Notes: generated from the letters alone by a model not told the origin. DNA of 64,000 bases from Nitzschia sp. DOCU1 (GCA_951394045.1 OX595998.1:124001-188000); one strand, 5' to 3'. Shown: positions 24,537-34,731, counted from the first letter of the stretch. Made by a program: numbers and translations.

Positions 24537-26846
24537 ATGTCTATCCTTGTTCCAGCCTGCGATGAAGATCATAACTTTGATATTGATGTTACCATGATGA
24601 GTTGTGAATCCAAACATGGTTTTTTGGATGGCGATTACGAAGGAAATCTGGATCAAAAAGAACCACAACTCTTTCCAGAAGATATGATGATGATGATGTT
24701 GGGAGATTCTTCTTCTTCAATGGGACAATACCCCTTGATGAAACCACCCAATCGAGTTCCTCCTGTTCCTCAAGAGAACGTTGTCGTGGATGATCAAACG
24801 GTCGCTTCGGCTCGATCTTGGGGTGTCATGTCCGTTGCGACTCCTGCCGGGCAGCACAGTCTGGCGAGTGAACAAAGTTTTTGTCCAAAAGACAGTTTTG
24901 TGTCGGCAATAAGTTTGAATAAAAGCATTTCTTCGTTTCAACAAGCATTGGACATGTTGGGTGGGACGACCACCAGACATGACAATAGCCACCGAGAATC
25001 CATTACTTCTAATGGCAGCCTTCCCTGGGGAGTTTCGAGCAGCATTCATCGCAAGAATAGTGATTTGTCGTTGCAACGTCGACGTTCCGATGCCACCTCT
25101 GGTAGTGATTACTTGGGTCTGGTGGAACTTTTGAAGAGTCAAGAAGAAACTGGTCCGCTCGATCATAACGATAATCTTGAAGATCACAGGATGATGCAGT
25201 CGCGAATGGTTGCACCGTCCCCCAACTTGAGTAATCCCAACCTACAAGTCCTCATCCAGAAACCACCACAACCCAAAAAGAAGAATGCCACTATGCCCCT
25301 CAAGACCAAGGTTCCAGTGGCTGCCAAAGCCAAAAAATCACCCAAGATCAAGACCAAAAGCAGCAAGACTGAAAGTGCCAGGCGAGGCCAGCAAATTCGA
25401 GCCTTGATGCAGGCACATGGTACTCAACATGTCTATTTTGGACGGGGAGAGCCTTTGCGCAATAATCCTGGCAATATTCGATTTCGTCAAATCATTGATG
25501 CACGATATGATGAATTTACGGCTGCCAATAAGAAACGCAAAGCCGAAATTCGAAAAGAAATTGAAGATCAAGTCAAAAATGATGGACCACAAGTCATTCA
25601 ATTCTTGATGATTGTGGAGGATACTGATACAGTAGAACTTGCCATGGACGAGGTGGTGGATGATCGTGTAGGACATACCCTACGAGATACACCCAAACGA
25701 CGTGCCACGTATTGGTCATGGGGACTCCGCCATGAAGATCAACATCAACAATGGACACCGTTTGACAGTAGTGCCGGAGAAAAGTTGGAACGCATGTATC
25801 AAAAGCCCATGGATAAACGAACCGAAGTATCCGTGACGGTTGACAGGGTCCCGTATTTGATTGATGTGACGGATCTTACCATGCATTCCATCAAATCGGG
25901 CAGTCAAACTGTCTTTGACGTGCGTCGACAAGAGCCCGACGCTGAACTACTAACCTCTGGTCAAGATGATCTTTATTTCATGGATGAGGACGGGGCCCAA
26001 GATGATAGTTCGGCAGATCGCTCGAATGGTGGTGGATCTTCTAGAAGTAATGGTGGTGGTGGATCTCCCTCCAATCGTGGTTCCAGCGGTACTAGTGGTG
26101 GCAGTCAAAACAGCCACGGAACAGCCAGTTGCAGTTTTGCCATGGCCGCAATGAGTGCTGCTAGTCTGCCGCGCGAAGAAGAAAAAGAAAAGGATTCCAA
26201 GAATAACGATCACGATGAAGAAGACGAAGAAGAGTATGAAATCTCTTTGCGTGTCTACCAAGCTACTCCCGACGAAATCGTACAAAACATTCTAACCGAG
26301 CTGTCCGTGGCACCATCTCGTGAGTCCTATCCGATGCAACGTGGAATGGATACTGAAGACGATGATGCAGCACCTCTACAAGCACCGCCTCGTCCCGAGC
26401 AACAGCAGCGAGTGATCTCGCAAGAGGCAGCTACTCTGAAAGCTCAACGATTGCGAGACCTCGAAGCCAGACAAGCCGAGCTGGAGAAGCAAAAGGCCGA
26501 TCTACTTCAGCAACGAAAGCAAGAGCTGAATAACAACAAGCCACCATCACCAACCATCATGTCTAAATTAACCAAGGGCTTTGGGGCCTTGGGACTCCGC
26601 AGCCGCGGGGGCAAAGCCGGAAATGTCAATCCTAGTCCAGCTGCTAACAAACAAGGGGGTGCCATCGTCAAGGGACGAAGAATGGCTCGGGACGTTCTTG
26701 ATGACGAGTCCTTGTCTGCCAGTTCCATGACGATTGCGACACTTCCAACCGTGGCCACTGTTGAGAGCAACAATCCACGTGTTACTACTACTAGCAAGGA
26801 TCAGCAACGGGTCCGAGTGCAGTTGCTTCCCGACACTTGCGGATAA
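24537..26846 (+). CDS. DUF6824 + WWE domain protein, 769 aa
   Basis: ATG at 24537 (M-S-I-L-V-P-A-C-D) is the first in frame; TAA at 26844-26846. The N-terminus is acidic with a run of Met, then Ser-rich. A basic Lys/Pro stretch (about residues 240-285) precedes a DUF6824-like domain at about 295-385 (Y-F-G-R-G-E-P, N-N-P-G-N-I-R-F-R-Q-I, W at its end), common and unexplained in diatoms. A WWE-like domain follows at about 400-470 (Q-W-T-P-F-D, L-E-R-M-Y-Q, V-P-Y-L-I-D-V-T-D-L-T-M). WWE domains bind poly- or iso-ADP-ribose in ubiquitin and PARP pathways. Then come Gly/Ser repeats, an acidic run and a Glu/Gln coiled coil at about 630-670. A nuclear ADP-ribose reader role is inferred. The gene appears intact and intronless. 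Confidence 0.75.
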   Translation: MSILVPACDEDHNFDIDVTMMSCESKHGFLDGDYEGNLDQKEPQLFPEDMMMMMLGDSSSSMGQYPLMKPPNRVPPVPQENVVVDDQTVASARSWGVMSVATPAGQHSLASEQSFCPKDSFVSAISLNKSISSFQQALDMLGGTTTRHDNSHRESITSNGSLPWGVSSSIHRKNSDLSLQRRRSDATSGSDYLGLVELLKSQEETGPLDHNDNLEDHRMMQSRMVAPSPNLSNPNLQVLIQKPPQPKKKNATMPLKTKVPVAAKAKKSPKIKTKSSKTESARRGQQIRALMQAHGTQHVYFGRGEPLRNNPGNIRFRQIIDARYDEFTAANKKRKAEIRKEIEDQVKNDGPQVIQFLMIVEDTDTVELAMDEVVDDRVGHTLRDTPKRRATYWSWGLRHEDQHQQWTPFDSSAGEKLERMYQKPMDKRTEVSVTVDRVPYLIDVTDLTMHSIKSGSQTVFDVRRQEPDAELLTSGQDDLYFMDEDGAQDDSSADRSNGGGSSRSNGGGGSPSNRGSSGTSGGSQNSHGTASCSFAMAAMSAASLPREEEKEKDSKNNDHDEEDEEEYEISLRVYQATPDEIVQNILTELSVAPSRESYPMQRGMDTEDDDAAPLQAPPRPEQQQRVISQEAATLKAQRLRDLEARQAELEKQKADLLQQRKQELNNNKPPSPTIMSKLTKGFGALGLRSRGGKAGNVNPSPAANKQGGAIVKGRRMARDVLDDESLSASSMTIATLPTVATVESNNPRVTTTSKDQQRVRVQLLPDTCG

Positions 26847-27048
26847 AAGAAGAAGGTTAAATTCATAATTGCCTTAATGTACTATAGCGAGAGTATTCGT
26901 ATTCCAACATTATCCAAACGAATCCATTCTAGCCATCGTACAAAAGGAGATTAGGAATGATTGCAAATGGCCGATTCATCGGCTGTGATATCCACGAGAT
27001 TAATTTCACGCCCAACTACTAGCGGCCATGAAGCGGTTTGCCAATTCC

Positions 27049-27777
27049 TTAGCGTACCCTGTACAGTTTGACAGATCGATTCAAAACCCTGGCTGCCTGT
27101 TGATTCATATCATGCCATTCCTTTGCTCTGTTGCAGACTTTGTTGTGACGATCCTTCCAGTCTTTAACTTGGCATTCCCTGGAGCAATAAACGGCTAGCT
27201 TGCACTGCATACATTGCTGGAACTGTTTGTCCAAGGTTTCAGTGTTTGGACAATTGCGTGCTGTACACAAGGCGTATCCGAGTCGATGTTTTTCTTGATT
27301 GTCCCCCCGCGTGCCGCATCGAGCGGCCTTGCTATTCCTAACCTTGTACCAACTAGGAACGGGGGCTGGAACTCCCGACTTTATTTCGTTTCGAAGAATC
27401 TGTAGCAAATCCGAGGTAGTCTTGGCTCCGGAAGCGCAAATCAACCGCTTGGACATGTGGCCTCGAAGTTTGTGGAAGATGAGAAACTCATGGTATTTCG
27501 ATTTTGCCGCGAACTCTGCAATTTCGTCAAGTTCAGCTGGCCCCCATCCAAATGCTGGCTGGTGCTTGTCAAATAGATCTTTGAAAAAGCCTTCGGGTGT
27601 GATTCCAAGCTCGCTCAATCCTCCATACTCGTCATCATTTAACCCTTCCCGAGGCCTGACAATAGACGGCCATAAGCACGGGGGAAGCTTTTCCAGGAGG
27701 TCCGCATCGTTACTCTCCCGCTTTTCCAGCTCCGTCATGGTCTCGGGAAAGTCAACGTAAATGTCTTCTAAATGCAT
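27049..27777 (-). CDS. MYND zinc-finger protein 1 (intact)
   Basis: The stop is at 27049. I choose the ATG at 27777 because the protein then begins M-H-L-E-D-I-Y-V-D-F-P-E-T-M, matching M-N-L-E-D-V-Y-F-D-F-P-E-T-M of the next copy. An upstream in-frame ATG at 27933 is possible. The 242-aa product has a conserved N-terminal domain (P-P-C-L-W-P, F-G-W-G-P-A-E-L, E-F-L-I-F, L-I-C-A-S-G-A-K-T-T-S-D-L-L-Q) and a C-terminal MYND finger. The finger has paired cysteines C-x-x-C, Y-C-S-R-E-C-Q and final H-x-x-x-C. MYND fingers bind proline-rich partners. The specific role is unknown. It is convergent with the DUF6824-WWE gene, with a 202-bp gap. Confidence 0.75.
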   Translation of the reverse strand: MHLEDIYVDFPETMTELEKRESNDADLLEKLPPCLWPSIVRPREGLNDDEYGGLSELGITPEGFFKDLFDKHQPAFGWGPAELDEIAEFAAKSKYHEFLIFHKLRGHMSKRLICASGAKTTSDLLQILRNEIKSGVPAPVPSWYKVRNSKAARCGTRGDNQEKHRLGYALCTARNCPNTETLDKQFQQCMQCKLAVYCSRECQVKDWKDRHNKVCNRAKEWHDMNQQAARVLNRSVKLYRVR

Positions 27778-27933
27778 GGTACTTCTATTTGCAAGAGAAG
27801 CTTTGATGTTCTTGCAATAATGATGAGAAGCTCTGATGTTGGTGCTGCAATGAGATCTTCTCGGCGATCCTCCGAGGAGAGTGATGGGGCCCGAGATTTC
27901 TCGTTTCACTCGTGGCAACTCGTTTCGCGCCAT

Positions 27934-28530
27934 AACGGTTTTGAGAGTCCGTCATTGCCATCTGTCCTCCATCCGCACGCAGACGTGCTGTCCATCATTC
28001 CCACCGCGGGAGGTGGCCGAAATCCATTTTGGTTCAAAAGAATCACATTGGATCAAAACGTCGTCTCTGCCCGAACGTTTCAAGGCTCGTCGGTACTCGG
28101 TTAAAGATACGGATCGCTGACTGATCGTCTGCAATCAAGGAGGTTTGTCCAGAAACTTCTTAACGTGGGTATACTGTTGACACCGATTGTTCTTGTGTGT
28201 GTTGTGGTCGGTCGCAATGGGTGATGTCCGTCGAGGATGATTCGACGCCGCATCGTGGTGCATGTATGTGCGTGGTTCCCGCCATTTCCCAGCTACGCTC
28301 CGATGACATTCCACGTGGATGTCTTTTCTTCCGTTTGTATTCGATTGGATCGATCATTATGTACCGACGAAGGCAGACACCTTCTCTATGTGCCCATGTA
28401 CCTAAGTTCAGGGTCATCGCATGTTAGTCATGGTGGTCAAACCGATGGGTCATTTTCGACAAAAGATACGGTCCCCAACTATCATACTTGGCCCGCAAGG
28501 GTGTAGCATTTCTTGGAACGAAGACCTACA
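27934..28530. other. Intergenic, no gene recognised
   Basis: Open frames here are short and mutually overlapping, with no family resemblance. The left part should hold the promoter of MYND copy 1. Confidence 0.4.
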
Positions 28531-28585
28531 AATTGCTGATTCTTGCTTGACGAATCGATGTTGAAAGTTCCACCATGTTATTGCA

Positions 28586-29650
28586 TTGGGATGGATGTTT
28601 ATCCTTGTGGACAAACTCCTCCTTCTTGTTGACAAAAGTGGTGCTGCCTTTTCTATCCATGCTGACGAGGAGGAAAAGCTCTTTCGTCAAACCATTGCGC
28701 TTGGTCCTCAAGAGCTTTTCGAATATCTTCTCAGTCGACGGCCCCATGACTTTGACGATGTGTTTGCATCGCGGTTGCTGCCTAATAGAGAAAAAGACAT
28801 GGCAGCGTAGGTTATATGGACGACAGAATCCTGGCTGCGGCTTGAAGCACGGCCGCTATCCATTTCCACCAATCACCTCGTGACAAGAACATCATGCAGC
28901 ATTGTTGTCTTTGGAATATGCGGAAAAAGTGACTTGTCCGCATCAAGAAGATTGTCACTATTACAACTTCAAGCACGCAGCAATGTTAGGAGGATGAATT
29001 TACGGCTGCATCCTCCAAAGAAACGCAAAGACCAAATGGAAGATCAAGTCAAGAGCAAGGTGGGGAAGACGAGATAATTCAATTTCAGATGATGGTAGAA
29101 GAAACCGATGCAGTAGAACTGTCTTTGGAGATTCATGTCATGGATGATTTTGTGGTTCACCCACTACAAGGTACACCAACAAGACGTACCATGTTTTGGT
29201 CACGGCGGGGGCTCCATCAAGATCAACAACAATCGACGCCGTTTGACGGCAATGCCTGAGAGAAATGATGGAGCGCGTGGATCAAATGGCCTTGGAGACA
29301 CGAACCAAAGTATCCGTGACGATTGAAAATGTTCCGTATCTGAAGTGATGGATCCTCACCTTCGTGTCGTATCTCAGGCGTCCAATCCTTCCGTCAGCAA
29401 GCTAGCTGCAGTGTTGCCATAACCGCTTTGAGTTCGGCTAGCTAGCTGCCAGGAGAAGTAGATCCAGCAATCGACCAGGCTACACCAGACGAAATCGTCC
29501 AAAGCCTTCTCGCCGAGCTGCAAAGTGGTGGATTGGAAACCGACGACGATGATGCATCACTTCTCCGAGCACCGCCTCGTCCCGAGCAAGAACAGCGAGC
29601 CCTCGCTGCTTTGCAAACTCAACGATTGTGAGACCTTGATTTCAGAAAAG
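28586..29650 (+). pseudogene. Third DUF6824/WWE-family copy, decayed
   Basis: Fragments in + orientation follow the order of the intact gene. A segment at 28586-28810 (K-S-G-A-A-F-S-I-H-A-D-E-E-E-K-L-F) is also present in the copy near 23600. Then come DUF6824-end similarity (about 29080-29130), a D-A-V-E-L-S-L-E motif, T-P-F-D-G-N-A, and the WWE motif V-S-V-T-I-E-N-V-P-Y-L (about 29310-29340). A tail at about 29490-29640 resembles the pre-coiled-coil region. Several stops and frameshifts are present. A shared segment absent from the intact gene suggests that the two pseudogenes derive from a related family member. Confidence 0.65.
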
Positions 29651-29802
29651 CCCCAAAACAGAAGTAAATGGCGGAATTACTAAACCGGAACTATATTATG
29701 CTTTCAGAATAGGAACCCTTTCGTCATAGTAGGACAAATTGCGATTGAGATTTACTGAACCCGAACCTGGGAGTAGTGGCAATGAAGTGGTTTGCCAGTT
29801 CC

Positions 29803-30516
29803 TCAGCGCCCCTCATGCATTTCGACAAATCGATTCAAGAAACTGGCAGCCTTTGCAGTCATATCATGCTGCTTTTTTGCCTTCTTGCAGACTTTTTTGT
29901 GACGATCCTTCCAGTCTTTTACCTGGCATTCCCTGGAGCAATAGACAGCTAGCTTGCACTGCACACATTGCAGGAACTGCTTGTCCAAGGTTTCAGTGTA
30001 CGGACAATCTCGTGTACAACACAGATCGTATCCGAATCGACGTTTCCCCTTGGTGTCCGGGCCATATCGGGCGTTGCTAAACTTGTACCAGCTAGGAACT
30101 GGGGCTGGGACGCCCGACTTCATCTCTTGTCTGAGAAACTGGAGTAAATCCGAGGTATTCTCTGCTCAAGATACGCAAATCAACCGTTTGGACATGCCGC
30201 GTCGAAGTTCTTTGAAGATGAGAAACTTGTGGTATTCCGACTTTGCCGCGAATCCGGCAATTTCCTCAAATTCGGTGGGTCCCCACCCGAAGGCTGGCTT
30301 GCGTTTGTCAAAAAGGTCTTTAGTAAAGCCATCGGCTATGATTTCGAACTGGCTCATTCCATCTTCATCCATAGTCTCCAATCCTTCCCGAACCCTTACA
30401 ATATGTGGCCAGAGGCACGGCGGGAGCTTTTCCAGGAGGGCATCATCGTCACCCTGTCGTTTTTCGAGTTCCGTCATGGTCTCGGGAAAGTCAAAGTAAA
30501 CATCTTCCAAATTCAT
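29803..30516 (-). pseudogene. MYND zinc-finger protein 2, one in-frame TGA
   Basis: Starts M-N-L-E-D-V-Y-F at 30516 and ends at 29803. The frame is continuous except for TGA where copy 1 has the Gly of A-S-G-A-K (GGA to TGA), just after L-I-C-V-S at about 30166. Both the N-terminal domain and the MYND finger (C-V-Q-C-K-L-A-V-Y-C-S-R-E-C) are otherwise whole. It is recently disabled, or expressed only as an N-terminal fragment. Confidence 0.75.
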
Positions 30517-30955
30517 AATGCTATAGTCGTTCTGTTTGAAAAAGAAAGAAACGTGACAAAATAATCTCTAATCGTCGTTCCAATGAGAAGAGCTACGTCG
30601 TTGCAACGCCGATGATGCTTCTCCTCCATCCGAGACTCTATTTCGCGCCCTTTTTTCCCGTGTTTCGAAAGGCCGTCATTGGTCGCCGATCGGTCCATCT
30701 GTCCTCCGACCAAACCGCAACGCCAAACGTGTCTCACGACAATCGTTGTGACGTTGCGCACGTTTGGCAATGGGTGCGGACGGCTCACAAACGGTGACGT
30801 CGGCATGGCAAGAACAAAGAAGCGCGCTTTTGCTGAGCGTGCCAGCGGCCCTCTCTGCGACGGCCAAAACCCCTACCTCGCGAGCATCATTCAAAAGATC
30901 GTCGCTGCAGCGACAGAGCTTCTCATTGCAACGACAAACTTCACTTCTCACTTTA

Positions 30956-30969
30956 CCCCTAACCCTAAC
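30956..30969 (+). repeat. Short telomere-like tract CCCCTAACCCTAAC
   Basis: Just over two CCCTAA units (TTAGGG complement) sit exactly where the N-terminal third of MYND copy 3 is missing. It is too short to be a telomere, but it marks a deletion or repair junction. Confidence 0.6.
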
Positions 30970-30977
30970 AGATAACC

Positions 30978-31481
30978 GCAAGCCAGCCTTTGGGTGGGGG
31001 ACCTGCCGAACTTGAACAAGTCGAAGAGTTTGCTGCCAAATCCGAATACCACGAGTTTCTCATCTTTAAAAGACTTCGAAGCAACATGTGCAGGCGATTG
31101 ATTTGCGTATCTGGAGCTAAAACTACCTCGGACTTGCTCCAGATTCTCCGAAACGAAATGGAGTCGGGCGTGCCAGCCCCCGTTCCGCACTGGTACAAGT
31201 TTAGCAACGACCGATACGGTCCTGATACCAAAGAAAACCGTCGATTCGGATACGCCGTTTGTAGCGCCCGAAATTGTTTCAAGACGGAAGATTTGCAGAA
31301 GCAGCTCAGGCAATGTATGCAGTGCAAGTTAGCCATGTATTGCTCCAAAGATTGCCAAGCCAAAGACTGGAAGGATCGCCACAAAAAAGTCTGCAAGAAG
31401 GCAAAAGAGCAGCACGATAAGACTGCAAGGGTAGCCAGCATTCTGCATCAATTTGTTGCCAGGCATGAGGGAGGACGCTGA
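30978..31481 (+). pseudogene. MYND zinc-finger protein 3, N-terminally deleted
   Basis: Coding similarity starts at N-R-K-P-A-F-G-W-G, then a 1-nt frameshift in the G-run shifts to the frame that is open from 30990 to 31481. That frame holds the rest of the conserved domain and a complete MYND finger (C-M-Q-C-K-L-A-M-Y-C-S-K-D-C, H-K-K-V-C). The first 85 or so residues are absent. The preceding DNA, with CGACAGAGCTTCTCATTGCA, matches the 5' flank of copy 4. Confidence 0.7.
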
Positions 31482-31970
31482 GCTGATGGGGGCAAGCTAG
31501 TAGCCGCTACTAGTGGGGGGTCCAGTAGAAAGATGAAAGAAGCGGCCAGGTGCAATCATTCCTACTACTAATCGAGTTTCGTACTATAACGATGAGATTC
31601 ATATTTACCAGGAGGGTTTGTATGCAGTACTACTTCCCTTTTAGGAATAGACTGAATGGAAGATGTTGCCATCTTGCACACATAGTAGAACTCGGCGTGG
31701 TGCCGACACGTCCGCCCATGATCATATGAGTCGGCCAGCTAAAGATCTTTACAATCGGGATGTGTATGTATGTATCATACCTGGCAAACACTTAACCCCA
31801 AAAGCAAGAATCTTTGGGCGCGGGCGAAAGATACGGAAGATCGCAGTTGCTCCGCCGTGGGGCCCCTCTCTCGGATTGCGAACAGGATCATTGCAACGAC
31901 AGAGCTTCTCATTGCAACGACCTTCGAGCTTCTCACTGACTTTTCGCAAGCAAGAAGGAAGAATACTATC

Positions 31971-32720
31971 ATGAATATTGAACACATTAACTTTGACTAT
32001 CTTCCTGAGAGCATGTGGTTGGAACTGGAAAAACAGGAGATTGACAAATGTGCCACTCTGGAACAAAAGATCCCACCTTGTCTTTGGCCGTCTGCTTGTG
32101 TGAGGCGTCGGGAAGGACTGGATGATGAAAATGAATTGAGCCAGCTAGATATTATGGCCAAAGGCTTTCGCAAAGATCGCTTTGACGAGCGCAAACCAGC
32201 CTTTGGGTGGGTGGGGGGTGGGGGGGGACGGCTGAACTTCAATACCACGAGTTTCTTATCTTCAAAAGACTCCAAGACTACATGTGCAGGCGGTTGATTT
32301 GCGCATCTGGAGCTAAAACCACCTTGGATTTGCTCCAGATTCTCCGAAACGAAATGGAGTCGGGTGTTCCAGCCCCCACTCCTAGCTGGTACAAGTTTAG
32401 CAACGACCGATTGGGCCCCGACACTAAAGACAAACGTTGATTCGGATACGCCGTTTGTAGCGCACGAGACTGTCCCTATACTCAAAATTTGGAGAAACAG
32501 TTCAAGCGATGTATGCAGTGCAAGGTAGTAACCGTGTATTGCTCCAAAGATTGCCAAGCCAAAAAGCCTGGAAGGATTGTCACAGAAAAGTCTGCAAGAA
32601 GGCAAAAGCAAGAAGAGCAGCACGATAAGACTGCAAGGGTAGCCAGCATTCTGCATCAATTTGTTGCCAGGCAGGAGGGAGGACGTCAGGAAGTTTTGGG
32701 GGAACTAGTAGCCACTACTA
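31971..32720 (+). pseudogene. MYND zinc-finger protein 4, frameshifted
   Basis: ATG at 31971 (M-N-I-E-H-I-N-F-D). The N-terminal domain is intact up to F-G-W, where an expanded G-run (about 32207-32230) shifts the frame. Later damage is a TGA at 32438-32440 (CGA to TGA) and indels in the second half of the MYND finger (K-K-P-G-R-I). The C-terminal R-V-A-S-I-L-H-Q-F-V-A-R matches copy 3, so copies 3 and 4 are the closest pair. Confidence 0.75.
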
Positions 32721-33070
32721 GTTTTTGGGTATACGGATGGAAGAAGTGGCTAGGTGCAACGATCATTTCTACTACTAATCACAAGAGGATTCATATTTGC
32801 CAAGAGCGTTTGCATGCAGTTCCCTTGCTTGGGGAATAGATTGAATTCACGTGTATAGTAAGTTACATTTCTTGCATGTTTTGCTGTCTGCTTGAGGCAA
32901 CAAATGTTTGTTCGTCATTTATGTCAAAAGGTACCTACATCAAAATAGTTGGAGTTAGCCATTTCAGTCGTGGGTTCCGTTGGTGATGACACGGGTTTTC
33001 GAGGTTTGGCCAAGCAGGCATGGCGCAGGCGGGAATGCATGATGCTTTTGACCGCGAAAAAGATCTGTCC
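32721..33070. other. Intergenic left of the copia element, no gene seen
   Basis: No supported ORF or repeat. The last five bases before the LTR, at 33071-33075, are the copia TSD ATCAG. Confidence 0.5.
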
Positions 33071-33075
33071 ATCAG

Positions 33076-33444
33076 TGTAGAGATAGTACTGAAATATACG
33101 TAGATTTCTGTGTGACAACTCGAACCTGTGTTCAAATTATAAGTCGTTATCGAGTGCTAGAATTTGCAAGATCAACCTCTTGATCTTGTCGAGTATGTTG
33201 AATGTATTGAAACCGGCTCTTGTAATAGTATCTTCAACTTCATCGTCGGCTTCAATTGTGGTAGTAATAGTAGTGGTGGTTTACAGCAAGATATCCTTCA
33301 ATAGTTGGGAATCCAAAGATACGGTAGCTAGAGTCGGTGAAGATTCATTCAAGATCGCTGACTCGTTTGAACCACCAAGGGATCCATAGCCCATTGATTC
33401 AATCGACCCCAGTTCATGACCGGATGACGTAGGCAACCTCAACT
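33076..33444 (-). repeat. Copia 3' LTR
   Basis: 369 bp, reading ...CTATCTCTACA at its minus-strand 3' end. The terminal 3 bp were set by the TSD; the strict TG...CA span is 33076-33441. The purine tract AATCGAGAGGGAG precedes it. Confidence 0.85.
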
Positions 33445-33503
33445 CTCCCTCTCGATTGAAGCTGCGAGGTCCATGATTGCAGAAGTCGAGGGACACATGA
33501 CCA

Positions 33504-33515
33504 TTACCACCCTTG
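33504..33515 (-). pseudogene. Last codons of copia pol beyond the TRIM
   Basis: Once the TRIM and one CTTG are removed the frame reads K-L-T-Q-G-W and ends with TAA at 33506-33504. This confirms that the TRIM inserted into the final codons of pol. Confidence 0.8.
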
Positions 33516-33716
33516 TGCAGTATACCGGAATATAGTGGGCTATGGAATAGCGCACTAATTCAACAATATGTAATTCCCCGCACTCTCATACAAGAGAGCT
33601 CCAGTAGCGCAGTGGTACTGCCTACAATCACCTTCTAAGCAAGGTCGAGGGTTCGAGACCGAACTCCTCAATCCCCTTTTCGCGCGCATACGCCGACTAG
33701 CGCACGGCGTAGTGCA
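33516..33716 (+). repeat. TRIM left LTR
   Basis: 201 bp, TGCA...TGCA. Orientation is taken from the palindrome and purine tract and follows the + strand. Confidence 0.9.
33596..33680 (+). ncRNA. tRNA-like Pol III unit in the TRIM left LTR
   Basis: TAGCGCAGTGG (33605-33615) fits the internal A box. GGTTCGAGACC (33650-33660) fits the B box, 45 bases on. TTTT at 33677-33680 fits a Pol III terminator. The D-arm pairs partly, but T-arm and acceptor pairing are poor, so this is a tRNA-derived relic rather than a working tRNA gene. Confidence 0.6.
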
Positions 33717-33717
33717 T

Positions 33718-33729
33718 AATGATATCATT
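33718..33729 (+). promoter_or_regulatory. TRIM palindromic primer-site position
   Basis: AATGATATCATT, a perfect 12-bp palindrome one nucleotide after the LTR. It stands where a tRNA primer site would be expected. Confidence 0.7.
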
Positions 33730-34035
33730 GCACCTTTGGTATGTACAAACAGTACAACCATCGTACTTCAACGCAATGATATGCCCCTTCCGAGCGAAGA
33801 GCGAAGCATGTCGAACATCAAGTTGAGGTTGACAACTTCAACATAAGTGTATAAGCCTGACGAACCTTGCGTTCTTCACACGCCACCTCTCAGTAGCATC
33901 ACCTAGACACAGGCCGTAGCGTAGCCTCGTGCTGGCAAATTACCAGACCTCCGCAAATAAGGAGCGCTTCTAGCAATCGCGAATGCTGTGACTGACGAAC
34001 AGATGTGAGCGTGCGACGAATGACATGGGGGCGCA

Positions 34036-34236
34036 TGCAGTATACCGGAATATAGTGGGCTATGGAATAGCGCACTAATTCAACAATATGTAATTCCCCG
34101 CACTCTCATACAAGAGAGCTCCAGTAGCGCAGTGGTACTGCCTACAATCACCTTCTAAGCAAGGTCGAGGGTTCGAGACCGAACTCCTCAATCCCCTTTT
34201 CGCGCGCATACGCCGACTAGCGCACGGCGTAGTGCA
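34036..34236 (+). repeat. TRIM right LTR with second tRNA-like copy
   Basis: 201 bp, same sequence as the left LTR by eye, including A box, B box and T4. Confidence 0.9.
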
Positions 34237-34731
34237 CTTGCGTTAATTTCCGTTCTCGTTCAAATTGGATCCGACTCAACCCTTTCGTCAAGTAGTTGGC
34301 CCGTTGAAGGTCGGTGGATACCTTTTTGACTTGGATGCATCTATTGCTGGCGTTGTCGTCTTCGTCGTCCTTGGGTCCGGCTCCCTTAATGTACTCCCAA
34401 AACCAGTGATAGGTGGTGAAGAAGTACTTCGTTCAGTTGGTGATCTTTTGTTCTGTCATTAGTTGGAAGCAGGCTTGGTTGTCTTCATGGACGGTCGTCA
34501 TGATCTCGGAGTGCAATTCTTGGTTTTCAGGGTGCACTTGAGCCAAAACTTCTTGTACCAAGCGACGAATTGGAATCAGGTGACGGAGGGCTCCAGATGC
34601 GGCGGTATATTCGGCCTCGAGCGTGGAAAGGCTTGTGCGTTGTTGGAGGTGGGATTTCCAAAGGAGGGGGCAACCGCCCAGCGTTATCAAAAATCCCGTC
34701 CGAGACTTGGAGGCGGTTGGGGCAGTATCAG
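34237..34731 (-). pseudogene. Copia RNase H C-terminal segment
   Basis: The minus strand reads T-L-G-G-C-P-L-L-W, then L-S-T-L-E-A-E-Y-T-A, the copia RNase H signature, and H-E-D-N-Q-A-C. It then meets TGA at 34435-34433, where the frame otherwise continues (T-K-Y-F-F-T-T-Y-H-W) to the TRIM. CGA (Arg) to TGA would explain the stop. The segment joins that at 41958-42330 when G-A is removed. Confidence 0.85.

Larger units (their letters stand above)
33516..34236 (+). mobile_element. TRIM element, 721 bp, TSD CTTG
   Basis: Two 201-bp direct repeats, identical by eye (33516-33716, 34036-34236), begin TGCAGTATACC and end GGCGTAGTGCA. CTTG flanks both sides (33512-33515, 34237-34240). The 319-bp interior has no ORF, a 12-bp palindrome after the first LTR and a purine run GGGGGCG before the second. 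This is the form of a terminal-repeat retrotransposon in miniature. Each LTR carries a tRNA-like A box, B box and T4. It must depend on proteins from another element, and its ends match G-A and G-B. Confidence 0.9.

Noticed and set aside
30956..30969. A chromosome end
   Set aside because: Only about two telomere units, with gene sequence on both sides.
33596..33668. A functional tRNA gene in the TRIM LTR
   Set aside because: A and B boxes match, but T-arm and acceptor pairing fail on hand folding and spacing is two bases too long; kept only as tRNA-like.
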